DNA of 64,000 bases, from contig OV884014.1 in assembly GCA_930367205.1 (NCBI GenBank), positions 108,166,138 through 108,230,137 on the forward strand, in the 5' to 3' direction. This DNA is from Acanthosoma haemorrhoidale (taxonomy: Eukaryota; Arthropoda; Insecta; Hemiptera; Acanthosomatidae). Shown here piece after piece: positions 38,007 through 50,000 of this stretch. Below the pieces are notes generated by a model. The model was not told the DNA's origin. It worked only from the letters and a program-made list of their open reading frames with translations, and ran no database searches. The position numbers and the translations under genes are program-made. Position 1 is the stretch's first letter. Each line of letters begins with the position of its first letter.

Positions 38007-41000
38007 TCATCTGCTCAACGAATGGGACCTCTCTCTCGTGGGGAGTTGCATATCCTCGGGGATCTTGTCAAAAAACGGGTGTCTCATGGCCTCTCCGAGA
38101 GTGATCCTTTCTGTGGGCTCATACTCGAGCATTCGCGCTATCAGGTCAAACAACTGTCTGTGGTCCTCGTCCTCTGTTTGCTGGTACCTCTGAAAAACCC
38201 AACCATAATATAATGTAATTGTCGTAGATATGACTTTCAAAATAATTATGTTTCTTGGACCAGCCAGCACTTTACCAAATCTGTATGCCGATAATCTTCA
38301 ATCGATAATAGCAAATAAATCATCGTTCATAAATGCAGCCATTGGCTTCTATCGCTAATTTTTAACTTAATGACTAAGTGTTATTGAGCGTTCTTTTAAG
38401 TTATATTATTTAACATTCAAATCTTTATGTGAATATAATCTGAGATCGCACCAGACCATGTTTATAAATTATAATTTTTAAATGCATAAATTTTCACATC
38501 TAATTTCTGTGCATAAGAATGCTTTTAAAAGCGTAATATCACAAAAATTTGCAGTGAAGTTAATAGGTATATGAAAATAATTTGATTTAAAGAATGTGAT
38601 GGTGTTCCTGACTTACATGAAGTGGTTTGCAGTTATCTCTGACATAGCGACCTGCGGAGCTTTTCTCGTCCCAATCCAATTTCCCATGGTAGAAATACTT
38701 CGTTTTGGTTTTTCGAGCCATCCTACAGGGGACAAATACATACATTTAAATAAAAACATGATAGGACAAACAAATTGGCCATAATAGAAAATAGAATAAG
38801 CTATTTATTATTTATAAAGGGTTTCTGAATTGTTTTTATGAATAAACTAAAAATACTTTAAATAATATCATCAAAGCCTGTCAATGCTAACTAACCTACA
38901 TTGAATGTACAAAATGATTTGTTATACGACAAAATAATAGCTTTTTTCTTTCTCATTTTGAAGCCTAAAACTGTGTCGCTTGTAAAAGCTGCAAATATAT
39001 TTAAATTAACGCCTGCTTACCTGTAAGGGATAGTGCCAAGTATTCGCTCCATCATGGCAAGGTGTTCCCTGTTGTCATGTGTTTGGAATAAAGTGATGCC
39101 AAGGTACAACTCAAACATGATGCATCCAATAGACCAAACATCGCAAGGCTGCGCCCAGCCCAACTCTGAAAAATATTATCTTTAAATAACTTTATAATAT
39201 GTTCCACCTGGGAAGGGAGCCATAAAATAAATATTTATCAAAATAAAATAGTAATTAATTTAAAGGCATTAGTTCTAAGGCATGTCGATAAGTTTCAACC
39301 ACATGTAACAAACAACAAAGTTGACGAGATGCATCAGATAGGAGCGAAAGACCTTATAAGCTCAAAATTCATAGGCGAGCAAAGCCTCATCTGAACTATG
39401 TTATCATCATGCGCACTGTGGGGGGAATGTCTTTTATAAGTCAGGTGTGCATTTGTAATTTTAGCACCATTCCGAAAAACTAAGTAGCAGGGAGTCGACT
39501 ATCTCATTATATAATACTTAAAAAGCCAACCTGCAACCGGTTATCAAAAATTTAAATAAACTGCATTTTACAATTCTTTCAAAGAAAGTTGCTATGTGTA
39601 GGCTATGTTTTCGGGGGGTTGTGCAAGACTAGGCTAACGGTTTGACAGGGATGGCTCAATTGGAAGGGCACATGAAGCTTCAGTCGAAAAAGAGTTGAAT
39701 TACTTTGGTGTAATAATTGAAGGGTTTTAGCTATCTTGGAACAATAAACTGACGTAAAGTTTAATTAAATACTTTTTAAGATGTAACAAGGTAAAGAACA
39801 ACTTACCAAGTATAACTTCAGGAGCTCTATAGTGCCTAGTTGAAACTATAGTGCTATGATGTTCGTGATCAAATGTGGCGCTTCCAAAATCGATCAGACG
39901 CACATCGGACCTCTTCAACTTCCGAATGTCTCTTTTCTGGAAGATATTATAACAATTTTTGTTTTATATAGAGATAACATTTTAATTCATTTAAATGCAA
40001 AATAATTAATATTTCACTGAAGCTGTACCTTCTTCCCATTGTATATGATGTCATAATCAGAGTCAACTAGCAAGATGTTCTCAGGCTTGAGGTCTGTGTG
40101 CGTCAGCTGATTATCATGGAGGAACTTGACGGCGTACGACAGCTGATAGGCTATGTGGCGCACGTGCTCCATTGAGTATGGCTGGTAGTTATTGTCTTTC
40201 TGAAATTTAAACTTATTCTAACTAAAGCTTTAATCTTTGCTAATAAACAATTAAACAGTACAGGGAGAAGACAACACTAAATGTAACTTATATATAAATG
40301 TTTAGATCATCCCGGGTGAGAGTTGCATCTTCAATAATTTTAGTAAATGTATTGTATGTATCAATCAGATTAGGTCGATGGATTAGTAAACATAACTGAT
40401 TAAAATGTAACATCTATAAAAAAAATAATTCAATCTAATCAGATTCCCTACAAATATACATCTACTATTATTATTGTACTTTCACGAAAGCCTTTTAACA
40501 AACCAGGCCGTCTTTCTATGCTCCCATGTGGCTTCATACTCTAGTTTAAAAGTCCCCTACCTTTTTATAACGTGTGCCACAACCAAGGGTTCCCCCATAT
40601 TGAGGTGTGCCACAAACCCCCCCCCTTCTCTATATCCAGCCACTTTTACAATAATTATTTCTATATAGTATTAGCGCTAGTTTTTTATAATAATTTTTCC
40701 CCATTTCAGCCTAACTTACCTAATTCAGCCTAAACAGTTAATAAATATTATTATATAATAAAAACTAAAGTTAGGTAACCATCTACAACCTACATGATAA
40801 TCATTAATTTCCACTAGTTCTAAGTTATTTCAGCCTTTCAGAAAATTGATATTAAATCTTTTTTTTAATATCATACATGCCGAGTCTAAATTACCCTTTC
40901 ATCCCAGGAAGACAACTTGAATTTTTTTCTTTTTTTAAATGGCAAAATTAAGAATAAAAAATTCCGATTCTGAACCAAACGTGTGCCTTGGATTGGGCAG

Positions 41001-44000
41001 CCCTGCTCTACGCTCTAGTTTATTAAAAAATAATACTTTTCCTAAACTAATAATACGTTATTCCCTTTATAAAGAGAGAAAAGAGGTTTTGAGGATTAAG
41101 CCTTCTCCACTTGGCCTGCACGCAGGGGTCAGAGGTAATTCTCTAAAGGGGTTTAAACTGTAAACTTTGAATATTTTTCCTTCCCATTTTGAATCATCTC
41201 GTAGGATATCGATACCTCGATGAGAGGCAGAACCTAGTTCCTACCAACAGGAGCCACCCATTTAATAAACCATAGCATCTGGATTCGAACCACAACTATT
41301 TTCCCTTTGACAACAAAAGAAAGTTCTTCCTATCGTGGGGCATGGTAGAAGTGTTTTTATGAAAATAGGACGAAGGCCAGACCATTTGAAAGACATCAAG
41401 CCAATTCAGAACCTCAACAACGTAATGACGTACAAGAAGAACATTTTGATAAGATTCTGGAATTTATTTTTGAAAAGCGATATAGTTATTTATCAAAAAG
41501 CTATTGCCAAAACAAATTACGAGCTACCAAACAAAAGATTTCATAGGCTAAATTGCTAAAAATGGCAATTCTATAGGGGACTCTTCATTTTTTGAAAAAC
41601 TTTTTAATTTATTTCAATAATTAATTAATTAACATTTAAATTAAGGAACAGAAACAACATCCCGTAAAAAATGTAATAAAATATTAATAGTATATAAAAA
41701 TCTACTTTTAGGGGTCCTTACCAGTGAAAGGTAGAACCCCATATCTACCCCTAATACAAAATTGACAATTTGTGTTTCTTCGACCATTTCAAATTACAAT
41801 AAATTCCACAGTCCAGTAATAATGACTTAACTTAAATCAATCTGATCCTGGCATTGCTGTTCAGTACACGGTAGGGTATTTGTGTTGCAATAGAGCAGTT
41901 CTGACATCATATATATTGCAATTTTATTTTAAGAAGTAATTTTTAGAGAAGGATTATTTCATTATATAAAATAATAAATTTCAAAAAGTTTAATTTTATA
42001 CAAGTGAATGTAAAAACTGGGAAGTTTGTCATTAATTGGAACAGTTGGAGTTCAATTGTTTAGAGATACATGAAAAAAGATGTATTCAGTTGTCTGGAGT
42101 TTGCAGGAAGGCCCTGTACTTTATATTTCCAGGTAAATCCTATTTGAATATTGGCAGAGTTTATAGGAGGCCATTGAGGCAGCAATAATTATATTTGGAC
42201 CGCCAGGATTAACAAAACACAATACTTGGAAGACTAGTGGAGAGGCGAACATTGTCAACAACTTTTAAAAACACTTTGGTTGTCAAGGACACTCCTCAGA
42301 TATATTAATTATAAGATAGATTATTTTTTTTTAGTAAATTGACAAAATAGCTACCCAATGCGGGGCTGTTTATAATTTGGTTTATGGCTATAAGAAAATA
42401 TTACATATTGGTGTCCTGCATGGGGCTCAATTGTTTAATGAAGAAGTCACAGCAACCAAACATTTGAAAGGTATTTTGATTATGTAAAGGGGGGGTTTTG
42501 GGAATTTCTGATTGGGTTGTAATTGTAGGTAAGGGAAAAACAGAAAGTAGTAGAGTTGAGTAATAACGGAGTTAGTTCAGTAGAATTGAGAATAACTCAT
42601 ATGAAACAACTAATGAATGAATTTAATAATGATTTAAAAAATTACATGAACAAAACATTTGATAAATGTAATAAGGATGTAAAAAATATTATTGATGAAC
42701 ATACAAATAATTTAAAAAATCGTTTTAAAACAGAAAATATAAACCAATATATGAATCAAAACATTGAACTTGGTGAACTCAATAATTTAACCACAAAATT
42801 TAAATGTTTCGACTCGTGGAAATAAAGAAAATATCCAATAAGAAGCAAATATTAAACCAGTGAAATTTTAACCGTTCACGTAAATTCAAACACACTTGTT
42901 GAAGTTTTCATTCTCTAAGTGAGTAATCGAGATAATTAAAAAAAATCCGTTTAAAGATCGATAGAGAAGTATCAAAAATACTCCATTAAAAAATGTAATT
43001 TGACTAATCCTATATTAAGAGAAAACTCAATTTTGAACACAACTAGACGAAGTTGTTGGCCAATTCAATTTCAACGTCAATGGATCAAACATACAAATTT
43101 TAAAAAAACAAGAAAAGGATACACCACAATCTCAATGAAGATGTTCTTGAGAAATAGGAACCAATATTTTTGGCTGTAAAACATATTTGACTAAAACAAT
43201 TAGATACATCAGCCGGTTATCTGGTTGGAAAAAATGATAATACTTAAATCTGTCAATGTGGGGGGGCTTTTTCATATAACTTTTTTTTTTTTACACCTAT
43301 AAGAAAATATTACAAAACATTTTTAAATGAAGCCGAGTGATACATAAATATAAGACAGTAGTGTTTGTAATATAGCATATAATAATAATATGTTAATAAA
43401 AAATACTCACAAGAAAGTCAAATACACTGAGGCCAAGCATTTCAAAGCCGATGCAAACATGACCGTGGTAGTTAAACCATTGAACCATTTTCACACAAAG
43501 GCTGCAATACAAAACATAAATCAAATTAATCATCTCTTAGCTTAAATGTAAATACACAAGTTTGTTCACCAATATTCTCAAATCAAATCACACAATTACA
43601 ACTACCCTATGAGACAAAGTTCATTAAAACCTACCTAACAATGTAAAGAATTTTTTGTTTTGTTTTTTAGCTAAAAGAAATTAAGTGAGATATAGTAGCG
43701 TTTATTTCAAATCTATTTGATCATAGGTGTGCCTTGCAATATTATTTCATGTGTTTTAATACATACAGTTTAATTAATGATGGCTTCTAAACATTGAGGG
43801 ACAAACATATAACAAGGAAGGTTCGACAAATGTAATAATTGTCACGTCAACGGCTAAATCCCATTCATTGGAACAGTGAGTGTTGAATTATTTCATAAAT
43901 CCCATTTAATATATGGCACAAGCTACTGGTGCGAAAGAAAAATGGGATAATTTTAACAGGAATTACACACTCTATGAACGATCCATCAACAGTTCATTAA

Positions 44001-47000
44001 TTTCAGCAATATTGCAATCATTTTTGAACTTAAAATAATAAATTGGAGACCTCTTGAGAGGGATTTGTCACGTCCCCGTGGTATAAATGATACCAAGAAC
44101 AACCACTCACACTAAATGAAGGTCTACGAAAACAGAGAAAGAAATACTTACTGTTTGCTTGTCGGGTCCTTCTCTGCCAGTTTTTCTAAAACATTGATTT
44201 CGAGCCGAGCGGCATCTCTGTACTTTTCAACATTCTTTATAATCTTGAGAGCCATCACTTCATCACTTTATTAAAACACATTAGAATATTAAAACAACAA
44301 TATTCATAAATAAAAACTGCAATATATATATATATACTTATTTATATTTAATAAACCAAATGAAATTGATTAGTAGCTAGTTCCATAGTGGCCTAAAAGA
44401 TCACATAAAATATTTCATGACAATCCTGTTTTTGAAACTAGCATACTACCTAGTTTACATGTTATGAACATAATCTAAAAGCACCAGCTGTGATTAATAC
44501 AAACAAATCCCTTCAAAATCATTCCCTACTGTTAATAAAAAATGTAATGGCGATTTAAATCTCAGTTGTAAAATATTACAGCAGGACAAAGTTATAAATA
44601 CCCTTGCGTTTAAATCAAGACATATAGCATTAATATAGCAAACGCTCGGCTATTTCGCAGCTTCTTTTCATGTTTATTAATGACGAATCATTGATATATA
44701 TACATTCTGTATAATATGAGTTATAAGCAATGTCTAATTTGATAGTCAACTTTATCCTAGGGTACCTATGCAATATATGTTTAATTTATAACAGATAGGC
44801 AGCCAATTAACATATTATTGTGTAGTAATGAAATCCAATCAGTGCTGTCGTGCACTGAGGCAGGAGAGGAAAAGACCACTATGAGCTAGTAGGTAGATTA
44901 AACTAAAATGAGGCAGTACGGGACCGTAGACATTTTACAAGACAGATCAAGTAAGAAGGTGCAATAATCATTTGATGATTTTGTAGAACCACAAACCTTA
45001 ATAAGGCTTTAGAGGGCAGATACAATTGTCTTGGTCTCTAAATCTGTACCATTACACCTATGCTAGTAATTAATTTTGTTTGTATTGTTTATGTTTTTAA
45101 ACCAGTAACATGATTTATCACTTTTTGGCTAACTGCACTAATCTATTTTTTACAATATTAAGTTAGTAAGATAAATTTACTTACGTTTGCATATCTTTTA
45201 CTTTCACAACTTTTCCAAAAGTCCCTTCGCCTAGCGTCGCTTGTATTTTATCTGTAAGTAACAAATGAAACAGTTAATGCAACAATTCAAAACATCTTTG
45301 CCAAATCTGAAAGCCAGTAGCCACCGGGAATTAGCCTAAATTAACGATACTAGCCTAAACTTTCATTCATGCATTGAAAAATAAACTATAAAAAGAATAA
45401 ATAAAAAAGTAAAAATAAAAGTAATTATCATTAAAAGATAATTTCTAAATAAAAATATTCTTTTTAATTTAATTTAATAATTGTATTATTTTAATAGCTC
45501 TTAAAAATGAAACCTAAATAGTATTAAATAACTAAGCAGTAATTGCGATAAAAATAGTTTATAAGTGGCTACTGGAATATAATAAAATTAATTAACGTGT
45601 CAAAAGTTATTTAATTTTGAGACACGTAATTGTTCTCAATCCCATACTTTTATCAATTTACTTTAAAAAAAAAATAGTTGTTTTTATTTTAAATAAACTA
45701 AGTATGGGATATGAGAAAGATCACAATATTGATACAAATGTTTCATGGGGATTGTTTTTGTATCATTGCTTTAGTTATATATATATATTTTTTTTTGATT
45801 TTTACTTTTTTTGTTGGGATAAGTAATTACGTGTTTTTAGCAACTAATGAGTATCACGAACATCTGCTTTGTAGAATGTCCCCGTGTCGGTATATGAGGT
45901 GACCATCTTCGTCGTCCTGTATGGAAGGTGCCCTTGCAGCAGAAGAGCCCTGCAGGTCCGAGTCCGAATTCATCGTGCCCATCATGGTCATCAACATCAT
46001 CGCGATATCCGCAGCAGGCCCGTCATCGGTTTCCATCATCGCAGCCACACCACCGCACACAGGTCAACAGGACAACACCACCCGGTCAGACGTCGGTGAA
46101 GGTGAGGTAACAAAGACCAGCCGGCGCCACAACGGTCGACCAATTCATCATAGACAGAGGAGGGAAAAAGGCAAACGGATGCCAAGTTAACAAAACACCT
46201 TGTTAACAAGCTTACGGAGTCATTAATAACATTTTTTTTATATTCCATCAATATAAAAAAAGGATTACAAAAAAAAAGAAACAAAAAATAAAAGAAAAAA
46301 GGACACAAGTGTCTCTTGTGTCCTTTTTCACTCATACACGCGCACTTAACAATAATATTCATAAAAAAATAGACATATAAATAAATAAATTTCAAAAATA
46401 ATAAATTAAATCACATGTTATAAAATAAATGATGCACAATTAAATAAAGAAAAGGGAAGAGGAACTATGAGCAAATAAAGAAATGATAAAAGATAAATAA
46501 AAGGAGAAAGAGAGGAAAGATGTTAATGGACTAAGAATGGACACGGTACTCACCGCCAAGACTGCTGGCTAGCGGAGGCTTCCGAGCCCTCTCATACTAA
46601 CAGAGCAACTATATTTAGGCAGCAGAGATCTTCTCTCTCTTGCATCCACTATCACCTCTCGCTCACTCTTACCTCACTGTCAAGGTTACCCTACCTCTTA
46701 TCTCACTAACATTCTACTATTCCCGACTCACTCTTAGTAAAATTAATCCAAGCAAAATATTAAGTCCTTAAATGAACAGTTGGCCCTAGGCCAAATGTCT
46801 AAATAAAGGCTTTTGGAACTGATTCAATTTAAGCTGCGATAGTTTATTGACAAAGAAAGAATGTACATTTGTGTTCCTCGTGTATATGCCCGAAAATAAA
46901 AATTTCCATCTCATTTATATCGATTTATTTTTAAATTGTTGCCAAGGGGGAAATCATTATGGCATTTATCATTTGTAAAAGAAGTAACCACCCTAAACCA

Positions 47001-50000
47001 CAAATGAGACTCTGAGAAATATACGATAATAATTATATAACGGATAATGCACCTCCAATCTTAGCAACCATTACATATTGGGAAATGAAACTTCGGATTT
47101 CAATACACTCAACGACAATCATCAAGTTGCAATATAAGACAATTTTCACATGAATAAATTTTAAGACTTCATATTAGCGACGTGTAGTCAGAATTACTAA
47201 ATCATTCAGGCCAAACATCATCTCAAGTTAGTATGTTTTATAATATTTCATCAACCAATGTCATAAATACACAGCAAGTTTAGTACAGCCACAAACAAGT
47301 ATAAGTGTGGAAAAACAAATGCAACACAAAACAGTTATTTATTAAAGGTTTATTTAGTAAATTACAAAAATTGTTTGATTAAAAAAAAAAGTCAAAAAAT
47401 ATTAATTGATATCAGAGGATCACATAAAAAACAGACCATAGAACAGAGTAACTATAGATTATATTGACATTTTATACACAAAATAAAATATTAACTGCTC
47501 GGATGTGAAAAGATTAGAGGGCTATGTTACTTTCCCATTTGACGATTTGTTAGTGAACGATGTGTTTACTATCCTACAATGGATAAACGGTAAGTCAAGT
47601 GAGAGGCCAGTGGCTCTATAACTAGGACAGGCCAATCATGGAAAAAAAGAAATTAGCAGATCAAGGCATGCATGCACAACACTTTACTATCAACTGGTCA
47701 AACTGTATTGCGTAAAATTTGGATCATAAGGTTTAGATTTAAATATTGAACTTTGAATCAAAGTACTTAACATAACCAATTTTGTTTCTTTAACACAGAA
47801 TACCGATTTGGATAATTTAACAATAACATATATCCAACTTAAAATTTTGATTGGGTCATCCGAGCAGCCAACAGTTGAATTCTTTAACTTAAGGAAAATA
47901 TCACTAAACTATAAATTATGATTAAATGTCGCATTGACAAACAGCAGAAAAAACCAACAAAGGAATTATAACCTTTTCACTATAAGAGACATAGGGCAAT
48001 CGAAAAGGTGTAAGTTTTACAACAAATTTCTTTGGGCGCTATTGGTTCAGAATCACGTCAAATTTAGATTTTTCTAATTGTTTTATTTAATCACATGTTA
48101 GATATAGTTAAAACTGAGAAAGATGACAGAGAAAAAGATGTTGAAGGTTCTTTCTGATAAATATTACAAATAATTTATAGTACAATTGTGTAAAATAAAT
48201 GAACTGATTCATCTAGTGATTGTATATAATGATAAAATATACTATAAAGAGAGATTATAAAATGACCACTAGCATGAGAATGCTTAACAATGACAATGAG
48301 AATCAAAGGCTGAAATGAATAGCAGCTACTTATAACATAACCTTCACAGGCAGGCCAAAAAAGGTTATACCCTGCCTGTCATCTTTATCCAACATATTGC
48401 CTAATGGAGGAACATTTAAGTTTTTATTTTACAATGGACGTGTCTTTTTAGATATAGCCAAATACCATCCCCTCAAACTGATAGGATCATAGGCTGTTCC
48501 CTAAAGGGGATTATCCCTAATCCCTAAGTAGATTATCAGGGAATAGATAGAGATGCCACACAGACTTACAGAAGCATGCCGCCCTAAGACTTCCGAGTAC
48601 TTCTGCTGGCACTTTGCCAGTGCACTAACGGTCTCCAGAGGGGCTGTGGTGCCGCCGCCTGCTTTCTGCTTGTGGCTGTCCTCGATGGTGCAGTACTTGA
48701 GGATGAGGGACTGGATTTCTTTCCGTCTTGCCGCCCGTTCCGCCAACAGCGCGGCTTCCTCCTCACTCACCGGAATGTCCAACACTACCATCGGCCTAGC
48801 CTCGCTCTGGCCCGCCGATGACTTCCGCCTCCTGAACGGCGTCTTCTCCCTGCCACTTCCAGTTCCGGTGGCCACGAAGGGGTAGGCCTTCTCCGCCAGT
48901 ACTACCGATGTCGAGCTCTTCGCCAGGGGGCCAGGTCCGATATCCTTTGCAGCCACTGTCTTGTGTCCTCCAGTCGCGCTCTTCCTCCTCACCAGTTCCG
49001 GCGGCGGTGGTGGCTCTCTCTTCGCCGCCGCCGCCTCCAGTCTCTTCCGCCCCGTCGACTTCCTGCCCACGGACCTCGCGGCCCTCCGCTTGGCCTCCTC
49101 ATCCTTGAGCAGACATTTGGGGGTCTCGTCCTCCTCCGACAGTGCCGACGGCCCCCTAACCCTGCTGGCTAGCCTTTGGATCAAGGAGGAGCAGCTATCC
49201 GTGAGTAGCTGGGTGACACTGACCGTAGAAGACCTCGAGTACCTCGACCTGTTGACCGTGGTTGTGGGCCTGCCGCTGGTCATATCGCTCACTGATGCCT
49301 CCCACACCGAGCACTCGGCCTGACTGAACTATTAATACATAGGCAGCCCAGGACTCGATCCAAAAACCCCTCAGGCCAATTCCCACGCCACCTCCCAGTC
49401 GCAGCACTTGTAAATAGAAATGCGCTTTATCTCTTATTTCTGTTCGCGGTGGCTACCTCTTCACGCCCTCCTATACCAGTCAGAGCCTCTTACACCGCAG
49501 CTAAAAGATACCGACTGCAGCGGTTCTGACTAGAACTGGGAATAACCATGAGAATCAAAGGAGGCGCGGCGAGCGGTTTAAAATTAGACGCGGAAGGTTT
49601 GCCGACGCATGAAATATTCTCGGCTAGAAAGCGAATAATAAACACTTGACGCTGGGGTCCGGTTGCATCCTCTAACATCTAACATTTTTACACTCAAATA
49701 ATAATCATTTATAAACTAACTGTTTTGTTGTTTATCAATCAGACACTGATAAAGGTATTGACAGGAAGCTGCCGTTGCCAATTTTAAGATAAATCACTGA
49801 CATAATGACATAAATAATTACATTTATATTATTTATCAGAGACAAGCACATATACTCACATAGACCTCGTTCTCTATGACGACGCTATAGCTCCAAGAGG
49901 CCATGGCAGCGGAAATGCTACCACGCTGGCTCCCGGCCATCCGGGCTAGAACTGACTCCTCACTCACCCTCTGGGGCCTCTCTACAAACATCGCACTTAC

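Larger units (their letters stand above)
38007..45251 (-). other. Doa: Doa kinase-domain exons (shared by all isoforms)
   Basis: Eight exons from 45251-45185 to 38189-38007 encode about 335 residues. ATP-loop exon: [19 protein letters not shown]. Next: [119 protein letters not shown], then [20 protein letters not shown] and the C-lobe end. All invariant catalytic residues I looked for (Lys, HxDLKPEN Asp, DFG Asp) are present, so the kinase should be active. The stop is TGA at 38009-38007. Confidence 0.97.

Noticed and set aside
41273..41300. tRNA B-box-like GGTTCGAATCC on the minus strand; similar weak motifs near 5810, 17480 and 58370
   Set aside because: No cloverleaf can be drawn around any of them and A boxes are missing or poor; at most tRNA-derived SINE fragments.
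45884..46190. Plus-strand open frames of 60-89 codons over the Doa linker exon and AG-free zone
   Set aside because: They arise because the region lacks CT on the plus strand and is C/A-rich; no domain, and the minus strand explains the conserved part.
46036..46395. Minus-strand 119-codon hydrophobic frame upstream of the Doa linker exon
   Set aside because: Spans the intronic hairpin and pyrimidine tract; the Phe/Leu-rich part is a translation of poly-T/C.
48961..49323. Plus-strand open frames of 66-120 codons opposite the long Doa exon
   Set aside because: Shadows of the minus-strand exon, which has a matching splice donor and phase; low-complexity Ser/Pro/Arg translations.
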